Source: PALSA-1353 sp050012375 | Lineage (GTDB): Bacteria > Planctomycetota > Phycisphaerae > Tepidisphaerales > Tepidisphaeraceae | NCBI GenBank assembly: GCA_050012375.1 | Contig: JBEKHH010000008.1 | Span: 55,275-119,274 of the forward strand | Reading direction: 5' to 3' | Length of the DNA: 64,000 nt | Shown: piece after piece, positions 43,160-52,040 of the stretch | Position numbering within the stretch: the first letter of the stretch is position 1 | How the letters are laid out: the number at the start of each line of letters is the position of its first letter | Translations under genes and position numbers: made by a program | The notes under the pieces: generated by a model | Database searches by the model: none | The model's input: the letters and a program-made list of their open reading frames with translations, nothing else | Told to the model about the DNA's origin: nothing

Positions 43160-46100
43160 TCAAGCTTTGACCGATCGCCGGCGGCGTGCCAAGACGCCCA
43201 TACTCGCAATAAGGATGAGGCTGGCTGACGCCGGTTCGGGCACATCGGCCATGAGGCCGTTGGCGGCCGCGAAGGCATCGACCGCGGTGTAAACGCTCGC
43301 GGGCAACGCCACGTCACTTCCGCTGGCCGTCTTGCCGAGGTTGGTGACCAAGGCGGTGAAGTCGGAGCCGGTAACCGTGCCGGTGTACAGGAAATCGCCC
43401 TGATCCCACCCCGATACCGTCTTGCCTAAGTTGGTGGCCAAGATGGTGAAGTCAGTGCCGGTGACCGTGCCGGTCAGGGTCGCATCGCCGAGCAGCGTGT
43501 ATTTGACTTCGATCGTTCCGGAGGAGAGTCCGGCGGGGTTGCCGAAGTCGGCCGAATCGGCATAGCCGATGCTATACGCGCTGTTGGCGGGCAGGGCGGC
43601 GACGGAGCTGTCGATGCCACCCATGCCATTCCATGATCCGCCGTTGCGGCCGTTGATCAGGTAGGTGCGGATCGCCGCCACCGGATCGGGATTCGAACCG
43701 TAGGTGATGATCATGTGGTTGTTAGTGATGTCCAGCGCCGAATTGGCGGCGATGGTCAAGCTGTCCTGCGTGGACAACCCGCTGTTGACGGCCAACTGCA
43801 ACCTGTTGGCCACCGAGCCGCCACCAATGCTGAGGGCGCCGGTCCCGGTAATGCCGGCAATGGACGAATTGACGTTCACGACATCGAAGATGCCGTTGTT
43901 AACGACGGCCACGTGGTGGCTGGAGTTAGATGAATCCGTGAAGGGATCGACAGATCCACTGACGGTCACCGATGAAGTTGAGGCAACGCTGAAGATTGAG
44001 CCGGGCGTCACGGCGATGGGTCCGCTGGTCTGGGCGATGGAAACCGAACCGGAATCCGTCGTGGCCAGCGTTCCGCCAGCCCAGGTCAAAGCACTGCTGT
44101 TGACCGACAGCGTCATGCCGGATGCGACGTCGATGCTGCTATTACCAGGATTCACGGTGATCGGCCGAGCGGTGCTGAAGGAGGTTGTCACGGCCAGGGT
44201 GCCGCCGCCGAAGGTCAATCCGCCGGTGGAATAACCCAGTAGCCCATCGTTTGGAGTGACCAGCGTTCCACCGTTGAGGATGGTGCCGCCAGCATAGTCG
44301 TTGATGGTCCCGCTGTTGAGGGTGAGCGTGCCGGAATAGCTCGAGCCTAGTTCGATCGTCAGCGAGCCGCCGCCGGCGCCCGAGTTGTCGGTGATCAGAC
44401 CGGCGAAGTTGGTGCTCTTGGAGCCATTGATGATCAGCGTGGCGTTGTTGTTCGATTCGTCGATGACCTCGGCGCCGGTCCCGGGCGCTCCGCTGTCGAG
44501 CGAGCCGATGGTCTGTGTCACGCCGTACACGTCGAGCACGCCGCTGCTAGTGATATGCACATCGGTGCCGGTCGGCAGCGCGTTGTTGACATCCAACTGG
44601 ACTTCGCCGCCCGTACTATTGTCGATGGTGGTCGTTCCATTGTAGGTGCTTTGGCCCTGCAGATAAGTGATGCCGGCTCCGTTGGTGAAGTCCACGTCCG
44701 CCGTGGTGCCCACGGGATTGGTGATCGCGCTGGTGATCGTCAACGTGTTGCTGGCGGTGGCGCCGATATCGGCGACGAAATTCGCGACGTTGTTCTCGTT
44801 GAGCACGATCTGGTTATCGATCTCGACGGCCCCGTGCGATATGAGATTGACTCCGCTGGACACGATTCGGACCTTTCCACCGCCATTGATATCGCCGCCC
44901 AGGAGGCGCATCTCCAAAGAGCCGCTGAGGATCAGGTCTCCCGTGAACGTTCCGGGCGAGGAGGAAGCGTTAATCGAGTACGATGCGCCACCCGAACCAC
45001 CGCCCGGGTAGAAATTCACCGCGCCGCCGAGGATCGACAGGTCTCCAATGGCGTCCGTAGGAATCAGGCCCGTCACGGTCAGCGTGCCGCCGCCGATTTT
45101 GGTCAGATTTCCCGACTGGCCGATCAGGTCCTGGCCCAGAGTGGTGTTAAACCCATCGGTATCGATGGTGCTGGTGGTTCCAGGAAGGAGAGTGATGGTC
45201 TGGCTTGGAGAGCCCAGGGGAAAATTAAGGGGTGCGTTAAACTGCAGTGTTCCACCCGAGAGGTTGATTCCGCCGGCGCCGGTGCCCAAAGCGCCGACGC
45301 TGCTGACGCTGAGCACGCCGGACTGGATATTCGTGGCGCCGCTGTAGGAGTTGGACGCGTTGCCAAGGGTAACGGTAGCACTGCCGGGGTTGGCGACCGT
45401 CACCGATCCGCTGCCGGTGATCTGGCCCGAATACGTTCCGCTGCTTGCCTGGCTGAAGACAAGCGAGGCATTATCCTGTAGCGTTCCGGTGGCGGGCAGC
45501 GAAGCCGTTGAGGTCTGCAAAACGCCCTGGGAAACGACAGTTCCGCCGGTGTAGGTGTTTGTCCCACCCAGCACGACTGTTCCCGTGTCTCCTCCAAACG
45601 TGAGTTGCGTTCCGGCGTTTGCTTCGGAGATTCCGCCGTTGATCGTGAGTGTGGAGCCCGCGCTGGCGGTGAAGGTTTGTGCGGCACTGAGAATGACCGG
45701 AGCGGCGATCGTGGCATTGTTCAACGCCACGATGCCGTTCGTCAGGGTTAGCGCATTGGTTCCACCGGAGGCGCCGATGGTGTAAGGCGTATTCACCTGC
45801 GAGAAGACCAGATCCCCGCCCACCGTGATGGCTGTCCCGAGGGTCACCGTGCCGCCGTTGCCGCCGCTGCCGAAAATCACATCCGCGGTGGAATTGTTGG
45901 CATACGGCTCCTGAGTCCCGGTCATGGGGGGATCCGTGTTGTAGAAGTTGACGCTGCCGGTCGCGGGAGCGTTCGCCCAAGTTCCCGCGCCATCGGTCGA
46001 GCTCGAGGGAGAAACGCCGCCGAGCGACCAGATCCGTTCATTGCCGGTGTCCGAAATATTGAGAAAAACCCCGCTCGAATTCGTGGTCAGCGAATAGACC

Positions 46101-48043
46101 CTGTTGTGGCCGTTTGGCGTGGTGCCGAGCGTGAAACTCGTCCCTGGATTCACCAGGCCGCCTGTGAAGGACATCAGCTCGATCGGCGAGTTCGCCGCGG
46201 TGTACGCGATCTTATCTCCGGCAATATTGATGGTATCCGTACCGCTGAGCGTGGCCGATCCGTTGACATTGATGGTATCAAACTGTGCCGTTGTACCGCC
46301 TGCGAGGTCGAAGTCGAATGCCGAACCACCGTTGGCCGTCAGCGCACCGGTGCTGAGCGAACCGACTTCGCCAACCCCGCCTGGGGCCACGATGCCGCCG
46401 CTATTAACGATCAGGTTGCCCGTAAAGCCGCCCGCGGTGACGGTTTGTCCTAGGACGCTCACCCCGTCGCCGCTGGAAAGCGTGCCGCCCGAGTTGACCG
46501 TCACATTGCCGGTGCCCAGAGCGCTTCCATTGACGCCGAAACTCGAACCGTTGTACCCGTTGGCGACGTTGAGGATCCCGCCGGTAACGGTGGTCCCACC
46601 GCTATAGGTATTGGGCCCCGTGAGGTTCAGTTGTGCCGTGCTGGTGGTGCCGTGGTAGATCACGCTGCCGTGCGTGCTGGGACCATCCTGAATCGTGCTG
46701 GTCAGTCCGCCGCCAAAGCCGTAGCCAAAAGTGTTTCCGGTCAGCCCCTGCACCACTCCAGACTTAGTCCCATTGATGGTCAGCGCCGTACCGAAGAGGT
46801 TCAGGACCTGGGTATCGCTGTCGCCGCTGCCAAACGTGCTCGCGTTATAAGTGCTGTTCAGATTTCCAATGCTCTGGGTGGCGTTCCTGAGATTGACCGT
46901 AGTGGTGTTGGTGGAGGAGCACGCGAAGATGAGGTCGCCGGTGCCGATGGAAGAATTGGCCTCGGTGTCGAGCGCGCCGTTGCCGATCTGCGTACCGCCG
47001 CTCCAGGTGCTGCCCGAGCCGCTCAAGATGAGGTCCCCCCCACCCTGTTTCTGGATATTGCCGCTGCCGGTGACCGCGCCGGAAAAAGTCAAGGTATTGG
47101 TGCCGGTGCTGGAAATCACGACATATCCGAGGGCCGAGGAGCCGGAGGTGCTGGTCCCGATGTTGACCGTTCCCGCGTAAGCGAAGCTTCCCGATCCTTT
47201 GGTTCGCAAGGCGCCGCTGCTGCCCTGTGAGACGCCCGGCCCGATGCCGGGGCCATTGAGGTCCAATGTCGTTCCCGTTCCATAAGTCCCTGGGCCGTTC
47301 AGAAGGAGCTGGCTTTGCTCGTTGACGATTATGGTTCCGGAGCCGGGAATAGCCGACGGGGTTACGGAGACTTCCGCGCCCTCGGTGGCGGCGGTATTGC
47401 CGATGGTTAATCCGCCAGTGAAGGTATTGCTTCCCGAAAGCACGAATTCGGCGCCAAAATCACTCGGCGTGCCGCCGCCCAAAAGCGTAACCTGTGCTGG
47501 GGTCGCCCCAGCGTTACTGATGCTGCCGCTAAGGGTCACAACTTGTCCATGGGCGGACAGGTCACCTAGCGAAGATGCGATCATGACATTCTGGGCGCCG
47601 TTCAGCGCGAGGTTGTCGCTCACCGTCAGCGCATTGTTCTGCGCCGCCAATGTGTTGTTGCCCAGCGCCAGAACGACGTTGGCCTCGTTCGTAAGCGTTT
47701 GGTTAAACTGCGGCACAGTAATCGTCTGCCCGTAGAGCGTAATTGTGTGACCGCCGCCGATCGTCATCAAACTGGGGGTGGGAGAGACTTCCGCAAAAAT
47801 CGCCCCGACGCTGGCGGGACTGCTGAGGTTAACGGTGTTGGAAGGCGGGGAAACGTTGAAGAACGCCGTATCACCCGAGCCGGGCACCGTAGTGCTGCTC
47901 CAGTTGGCGGCAGTGTTCCAATCCTGGCTGCCGGCCGTGGTCGTCCACGTATACGTATTGGCCGACGCCGGTGAAAGGAACGAGCCGGAAGCCATCACGC
48001 TGGCGACGGCCAATCCAAGTGTTCTTTTCGTTGAACGCTTCAT
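43160..48043 (-). CDS. Giant autotransporter-type beta-strand-repeat surface protein, paralogue
   Basis: The product (1627 aa) has the same plan as the 38409-43079 protein: signal peptide (LGLAVASVMASGSFLSPASA), an NTAANWSS-type start, about 15 or more beta-strand repeats (for example GPNTYSGGTTVTGGILNVAN), the same duplicated dockerin-like region, and VPEPASASLILIASMGVLA-RRRR at the end. Repeats in the body differ from the first paralogue, while the last ~100 residues before the PEP motif are almost identical. A GGGAG site is nine bases before the ATG at 48043 and only three before the one at 48049, so 48043 is preferred. A prepilin gene lies upstream on the same strand. Confidence 0.9.
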   Translation of the reverse strand: MKRSTKRTLGLAVASVMASGSFLSPASANTYTWTTTAGSQDWNTAANWSSTTVPGSGDTAFFNVSPPSNTVNLSSPASVGAIFAEVSPTPSLMTIGGGHTITLYGQTITVPQFNQTLTNEANVVLALGNNTLAAQNNALTVSDNLALNGAQNVMIASSLGDLSAHGQVVTLSGSISNAGATPAQVTLLGGGTPSDFGAEFVLSGSNTFTGGLTIGNTAATEGAEVSVTPSAIPGSGTIIVNEQSQLLLNGPGTYGTGTTLDLNGPGIGPGVSQGSSGALRTKGSGSFAYAGTVNIGTSTSGSSALGYVVISSTGTNTLTFSGAVTGSGNIQKQGGGDLILSGSGSTWSGGTQIGNGALDTEANSSIGTGDLIFACSSTNTTTVNLRNATQSIGNLNSTYNASTFGSGDSDTQVLNLFGTALTINGTKSGVVQGLTGNTFGYGFGGGLTSTIQDGPSTHGSVIYHGTTSTAQLNLTGPNTYSGGTTVTGGILNVANGYNGSSFGVNGSALGTGNVTVNSGGTLSSGDGVSVLGQTVTAGGFTGNLIVNSGGIVAPGGVGEVGSLSTGALTANGGSAFDFDLAGGTTAQFDTINVNGSATLSGTDTINIAGDKIAYTAANSPIELMSFTGGLVNPGTSFTLGTTPNGHNRVYSLTTNSSGVFLNISDTGNERIWSLGGVSPSSSTDGAGTWANAPATGSVNFYNTDPPMTGTQEPYANNSTADVIFGSGGNGGTVTLGTAITVGGDLVFSQVNTPYTIGASGGTNALTLTNGIVALNNATIAAPVILSAAQTFTASAGSTLTINGGISEANAGTQLTFGGDTGTVVLGGTNTYTGGTVVSQGVLQTSTASLPATGTLQDNASLVFSQASSGTYSGQITGSGSVTVANPGSATVTLGNASNSYSGATNIQSGVLSVSSVGALGTGAGGINLSGGTLQFNAPLNFPLGSPSQTITLLPGTTSTIDTDGFNTTLGQDLIGQSGNLTKIGGGTLTVTGLIPTDAIGDLSILGGAVNFYPGGGSGGASYSINASSSPGTFTGDLILSGSLEMRLLGGDINGGGKVRIVSSGVNLISHGAVEIDNQIVLNENNVANFVADIGATASNTLTITSAITNPVGTTADVDFTNGAGITYLQGQSTYNGTTTIDNSTGGEVQLDVNNALPTGTDVHITSSGVLDVYGVTQTIGSLDSGAPGTGAEVIDESNNNATLIINGSKSTNFAGLITDNSGAGGGSLTIELGSSYSGTLTLNSGTINDYAGGTILNGGTLVTPNDGLLGYSTGGLTFGGGTLAVTTSFSTARPITVNPGNSSIDVASGMTLSVNSSALTWAGGTLATTDSGSVSIAQTSGPIAVTPGSIFSVASTSSVTVSGSVDPFTDSSNSSHHVAVVNNGIFDVVNVNSSIAGITGTGALSIGGGSVANRLQLAVNSGLSTQDSLTIAANSALDITNNHMIITYGSNPDPVAAIRTYLINGRNGGSWNGMGGIDSSVAALPANSAYSIGYADSADFGNPAGLSSGTIEVKYTLLGDATLTGTVTGTDFTILATNLGKTVSGWDQGDFLYTGTVTGSDFTALVTNLGKTASGSDVALPASVYTAVDAFAAANGLMADVPEPASASLILIASMGVLARRRRSVKA
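43233..43513. repeat. Long inverted repeat, right arm (inside the minus-strand giant gene)
   Basis: Reverse complement of 42729-43014 with few mismatches. In the minus-strand frame it encodes the dockerin-like region and the segment up to the PEP motif. Confidence 0.88.
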
Positions 48044-48265
48044 TGTCATTATCTCCCGCCCAATTCAGGGCAAAGTAAGTTGCAAACCGTGACCAACAGC
48101 CGCCGCGCCATACCTAATGGAGCGGGTAACGATTTAATCATCGAAAGGGACCCAACCGAACCGGCTTCTTCCAGAAGCCGGACGATCACCGAACCAAACA
48201 TCCCGCGCGTCTTCCATCACGCGCACCGCACCGAATTTTTTCTCCACAGCCGCCGGCGGATGAAC

Positions 48266-49345
48266 TCAATTATTATCCCCGGAAGACGTAGTCCACGATA
48301 CCGTTCCAAACGGACACCAGATCACATGGTTGTCCGGCCGATTAATCGGAACAATATCCGGGTTGAGCGGATTCAGGATTCCTTGAACTTCGGTCCATCC
48401 GAACCAAGCCACATGGCCATCTGCAAACAGCAGGAACCCGCCGTGACGGTGCCGCGCCGCGAAACGCGGAGAGTACGTCTTGGTCTGCGCGATGTTATTC
48501 ATGTAACCCATAGCGTTGATGTTGTGGGCGGTAGGATTGGGCCAATAGTGGTATATTTTGGGGTCGGCGTATTCACCATACTGCATAATTCGCTCGGCCA
48601 TGAGCACCACGTCAGATCCCGGCCGCAACTGCGCCAGCTTGACTTTAGTGATCACTGTCCCGTCATCCAGCTTTGTGAAAAGTTTGGAGTTAAAGACGTA
48701 ACACTGATAAAACGGATACGTAAGGGCATTGTAACTCGGTCTAGGTTTTGCCGACCAATCCATTCCATAAAGGGCGTAGAAGTCGCCGGGGCTCGTCGAC
48801 GGCGCCTTCGTTAGACCCTGATAAATTTCCGGCGGGGACTTCGTCGGTGTCAGGGTTCCGCTTGATGTTCCTGACAAAGAAATCGGCGGCCCGGCCGTTG
48901 GACAGACCCAAATGCTGTTCACGCGGGAATCGGCCAGGTTCGATGGAACGCCATTTGGATAAAGATAGTCAGCGATCATATCGTGATACGACCGATTGTT
49001 CACAAGAGGCGGGATCGCATTGAACCACAACGCCGGGTCATCCACACCGAACGGGACATAGTTGCCCTTCTTGTCATAAGCCGGCGAGTTTGTGTTGCGG
49101 CCAATCGGACTCGTAGATTCGCCCGTTGGCCCGTCCTCGGGGAGGAACCCCTTATTGGCATCGGCGTAAATCTGGAAGCCGAAACCAAACTGCCTCAAAT
49201 TGCTCATGCACTGCGTTTCTTGCGCGGCTTGGCGGGCTTTATTCAAAGCAGGCAGCAGGATTGCCACCAATATGGCAATAATTCCGATGACAACGAGAAG
49301 TTCGACCAGCGTAAACGCTGCTCGCCTGCGCCGGATGTGCTCCAT
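48266..49345 (-). CDS. Prepilin-like protein with type II pseudopilin N-terminus and H-X9-DG motif
   Basis: The 359-residue product starts MEHIRRRRAAFTLVELLVV and continues IGIIAILVAILLPALNKAR, a class III prepilin signal cut before Phe by a prepilin peptidase, with the usual Glu at +5. The C-terminal part carries RHRHGGFLLFADGHVAWF, in which His, nine residues, then Asp-Gly is the motif of the large planctomycete/lentisphaera pseudopilin-like families (DUF1559 type). These proteins are abundant in the phylum and their function is not settled. ATG 49345 is five bases behind AGGAC; the longer frame to 49396 is not used. Confidence 0.88.
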   Translation of the reverse strand: MEHIRRRRAAFTLVELLVVIGIIAILVAILLPALNKARQAAQETQCMSNLRQFGFGFQIYADANKGFLPEDGPTGESTSPIGRNTNSPAYDKKGNYVPFGVDDPALWFNAIPPLVNNRSYHDMIADYLYPNGVPSNLADSRVNSIWVCPTAGPPISLSGTSSGTLTPTKSPPEIYQGLTKAPSTSPGDFYALYGMDWSAKPRPSYNALTYPFYQCYVFNSKLFTKLDDGTVITKVKLAQLRPGSDVVLMAERIMQYGEYADPKIYHYWPNPTAHNINAMGYMNNIAQTKTYSPRFAARHRHGGFLLFADGHVAWFGWTEVQGILNPLNPDIVPINRPDNHVIWCPFGTVSWTTSSGDNN

Positions 49346-49665
49346 CTCTGTCCTGCCTTCCCTGTCTCGGAAGGCCGGGGACAATAATTGTCGCACATTA
49401 AGAACGGATTAGCGGGACATTCAAAGTTCTTAGCGCCTGCGGATTTACGTTCCTCAGCCTAGCGCAAACTCACGGCAACCGCATTCTCCATAACCGGTTC
49501 TTGGCGTTGGCGGTTGAAGAAGGGAGAGACAGAGGGACGAAGAACGCAACCGATCACCCTCATCTTCGTTGATCCTCTTGCTCATCCCTCCGCCCGCGCC
49601 GATTCAGTTACGCAACCGACTGTTTTGCTTTCATTGGCCATTCGGCCATCACCTATTTGGGTGAG
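49346..49665. other. Intergenic region upstream of the prepilin gene
   Basis: No gene, RNA or notable repeat is seen. It should hold the promoter of the minus-strand prepilin gene and the 3' end of the LuxR-type transcript. Confidence 0.4.
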
Positions 49666-50031
49666 CTATTGCTGCACCCATCGCGCCAGCAATTCCCCGC
49701 GACTGTTGACGTTGAATTGTCTGTAAAGCGATTTCACGTAAACGTGGACGGTGTGCCGGCTGATGCTCAGTTGGGCCGCGATCTGCTTTTCCGCATTGCC
49801 AGCCAGCAACAGCTCCAGTGTTTGCCGCTCGCGACGTGACAGCGGCTCGCCGCCGCGCACGAAACGCTTGCCGTCGAGCATTTGCTCGCCGAGCATCGAG
49901 CAGAAGTTCGCGACCAAGCGGCGGCGCCTCTGCACTCCTTCGCCCGCTTTTGCGGTGCGAAGCGAGTTGGACGCACGCACAAGCACGCCGATATCGCCAA
50001 GACGCGGACCTTTTTTCGTTCGCATGACCAT
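49666..50031 (-). CDS. LuxR/GerE-type helix-turn-helix regulator without receiver domain
   Basis: The 121-residue protein has a C-terminal LuxR-type HTH (about residues 62-118): LSRRERQTLELLLAGNAEKQ, IAAQLSISRHTVHVYVKSLY, then RQFNVNSRGELLAR. The ~60 N-terminal residues are basic and show no receiver or ligand-binding domain, so control must come from partners or expression level. The start among ATG 50031, ATG 50025 and GTG 50034 is uncertain; no good ribosome site is seen. It is divergent from the small gene at 50127 and might regulate it or the surface-protein genes. Confidence 0.82.
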   Translation of the reverse strand: MVMRTKKGPRLGDIGVLVRASNSLRTAKAGEGVQRRRRLVANFCSMLGEQMLDGKRFVRGGEPLSRRERQTLELLLAGNAEKQIAAQLSISRHTVHVYVKSLYRQFNVNSRGELLARWVQQ

Positions 50032-50126
50032 CACCGCAATAGGCGAATTGAACGAACGAATAATAACGGGCTATTAATATACCCTCCTGCGGCAGACCTA
50101 ACCAATGTCCGCGGAAGGAGTTCTTC

Positions 50127-50408
50127 ATGGAGCGAACGGATTCCCCGGCCCAGGGCCAATGCTGGGTTGATGTTTTTGAGGCGGATTGTTTCATGGGACG
50201 AATGCGCCGCCTCGTCGGTCCCAGAAAGCTGCGGCAACTGAGCGCAAAAAGCGTGATCGTCGGCCCGCATGCGATGGTCGTGCTCACCGTGCGCCGCCGT
50301 GGCCGCGATTGCCGGGTGACGCTGCGGCCCAGGAAAGTGATTCCGAATCTCGCCGCCACCGTCCGCGGCGCAAAAATCTGCAACGCAACCGTCGTCCTGA
50401 AGAAATAG
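50127..50408 (+). CDS. Small basic protein of unknown function
   Basis: An excellent GGAAGGAG site lies six bases before ATG 50127. The 93-residue product is basic, with three Cys in scattered positions and a beta-rich C-terminal half (SVIVGPHAMVVLTVRRRGRD, then CRVTLRPRKVIPN and ICNATVVLKK). The RRLVGPRKLRQL stretch suggests nucleic-acid or envelope contact, but I recognise no family. It is divergent from the LuxR-type gene across about 95 bp. Coding is supported by the ribosome site and GC-rich codon use. Confidence 0.6.
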   Translation: MERTDSPAQGQCWVDVFEADCFMGRMRRLVGPRKLRQLSAKSVIVGPHAMVVLTVRRRGRDCRVTLRPRKVIPNLAATVRGAKICNATVVLKK

Positions 50409-50537
50409 TCTCCGTTGCGCACCGCGCGCGAATATCCCATCTTCGGCTCCCATTTGGAGCCGGTGCTGGCCGTTTTCCGTCCGGCTCGGGGAACAACCGT
50501 GACAGGCACATCATTGATCATTTCGTCTCCGCTATGG

Positions 50538-51506
50538 TTAGAACTCCATTTCAGCCGGCGCCGGGTATTTCGGCGCCTTGCCTTCCAGGACCGCCATCAC
50601 ATCCCGCACCACCCAGCTCATGTTCTCCAGCGCCGTCGTCGTGCGCGCAGCCAGGTGCGGCGTCAGCAGAACGTTGCTGAATCCCAGAAGCGGGAAGTCA
50701 CCCGCCGGCGGCTCGGGAGAGAAAACGTCCAGGGCCGCGGCGAAAATCTTTTTTCCTCGAACCGCTTCCGCCAGCGCCGCCGCATCCAGCACCTCCCCGC
50801 GGCTCGTATTGATCACCACCGCCGTCGCCTTGAGCATCGCAATCTGTTTGCGCCCGACCAGGTTTTCGTTCCCAGGCCGCATGTCCACGTGAATCGTCAG
50901 GACATCCGCCTCGCGGTAAAGCGCCGGCTTATCGACGGCAGTCGCGGGGAAATCCAGGCCGGAAATCTGCAGCAGATCGTTGTAGATCACGCGCATGCCA
51001 AAACCGGTTGCGGCGATGTGCCCCACGCGCCGGCCGACGCGTCCCATGCCGAGAATGCCGATCGTCAGCTCGTTGAGTTGCCGGCCCCGAACGGTATCGC
51101 GAATGCGTTTGAATTCCTTAGGCGGATAAACCGAATCACGAAATAATTCCCACGGCCTGAGCAATTGGAGCAAATACCCGAAGACGAAGTCCCCAACGGC
51201 CAGGGTATTGGCATCGGGCGTATAAACCACCTCCACGCCGCGTTTTCGGCATTCGGCGAGATCAATGTTTTCCAATCCCACGCCGCCGCGCCCGACGACT
51301 TTGAGCTTCGGCGCGCGATCGAGCAGTGCCGCGTTGACCTTGGTATACGTGCGCACCAACAGCCCATCCGCCTCCGCGAGCCGATCATAAAATGCCGCAT
51401 CGCTCGCCGCGATCTCCACAACTCGGGTATGTTCCTTGAGCCACTGCAACGGCCGGGGATCGGAGCCCTCAGCGACGACAACCAGGGGACGGGCATCTTG
51501 TGTCAT
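50538..51506 (-). CDS. D-isomer-specific 2-hydroxyacid dehydrogenase
   Basis: The 322-residue protein has the two-domain fold of this family: ILGMGRVGRRVG for NAD binding, INTSRGEVLDAAALAEAV with the catalytic Arg region, ALDVFSPEPP, and LTPHLAART with the catalytic His. It resembles D-3-phosphoglycerate dehydrogenases without an ACT domain, so SerA-like activity is possible but not shown. ATG 51506 (MTQDARP) is preferred over the frame to 51557, which runs into the CCGAAATCC-type repeat. The dispersed element copy 2 lies upstream in the same orientation. Confidence 0.85.
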   Translation of the reverse strand: MTQDARPLVVVAEGSDPRPLQWLKEHTRVVEIAASDAAFYDRLAEADGLLVRTYTKVNAALLDRAPKLKVVGRGGVGLENIDLAECRKRGVEVVYTPDANTLAVGDFVFGYLLQLLRPWELFRDSVYPPKEFKRIRDTVRGRQLNELTIGILGMGRVGRRVGHIAATGFGMRVIYNDLLQISGLDFPATAVDKPALYREADVLTIHVDMRPGNENLVGRKQIAMLKATAVVINTSRGEVLDAAALAEAVRGKKIFAAALDVFSPEPPAGDFPLLGFSNVLLTPHLAARTTTALENMSWVVRDVMAVLEGKAPKYPAPAEMEF

Positions 51507-51613
51507 GGCGGAAGTGTATAAGGAAATCCGAAATCCGAAATCCGAATGACGAGCCAAATCCGAAATCAGAATGACCGAGTTCGTCTTCGTTTCGGGCTTC
51601 AGTCATTGTTTTA
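51507..51613. repeat. CCGAAATCCGAA / TTCGGGCTTC spacer repeat
   Basis: Between the dehydrogenase start and the dispersed element the DNA holds three tandem CCGAAAT units, AATGACGAG and the block CTTCGTTTCGGGCTTC, identical to 11-26. It belongs to the same low-complexity spacer class as the window start. Confidence 0.65.
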
Positions 51614-51855
51614 GGCCGGGTAAATGTCACAGGCTATCCCAGAATATCCCATTTAGGGGGGGGGAGGGGGGGGTGGCGCTTCGCGCGAGAGCGGAACAGT
51701 GGTCGGTTGAGCAGTAGAAAGAGAAAGCCTCTGAGGCTGTGGAATTGGCGGACATAGGGAATCTCTCCTTTCATTGGCGGAAATTGCGATCCGACGCAGT
51801 CCAAACATTAACCTAACACTGATTCCGTTTCAAGGGAAAAATCGTGGAGATTCTG
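51614..51855 (-). repeat. Dispersed ~230-bp element with promoter, small ORF and C-tract, copy 2
   Basis: Minus-strand homologue of 21995-22225. The same ordered features occur: TTGAAA and TAATGT 17 bp apart (51833-51828 and 51810-51805), AAGGAGAGATTCCCT, ATG at 51755, CGCGAAGCG, a C8-T-C9 tract and CTAAATGGGATATT. It ends about 108 bp before the co-oriented dehydrogenase gene. As seen on the plus strand it is a G9-A-G8 tract. Confidence 0.85.
51627..51755 (-). CDS. Small ORF of the dispersed element (42 codons)
   Basis: A strong AAGGAG site precedes ATG 51755. The frame encodes MSANSTASEAFSFYC, goes on with CSTDHCSALARSA, a Pro-rich stretch from the C tract, and ends NGIFWDSL. Compared with copy 1 the first 15 residues are clearly alike, but the tract is two bases longer, so the frame reads past the stop used in copy 1. 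Whether it is translated is not known. Confidence 0.4.
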   Translation of the reverse strand: MSANSTASEAFSFYCSTDHCSALARSATPPSPPLNGIFWDSL

Positions 51856-52040
51856 CGAATGGATATCGTGGGGGTAGGCGCCAACTGTAAGTTCGCGCCG
51901 GTTTCAATTCGCCCTGCATATGTAATGAAGCGGCGTTTGGAGTTTGACGACATCAATCGCAGCGACCACAGGGTCATTGACGCCAACGCGGCTCCGCCAA
52001 TCCCCGCCGCCGGAGGCGAAGCCGGCGCTCGAATGATAAA

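Noticed and set aside
49649..50521. 290-codon minus-strand frame across the LuxR-type gene and the small gene
   Set aside because: It conflicts with the clear HTH motif and with the strong ribosome site of the plus-strand small gene; composition is shadow-like.
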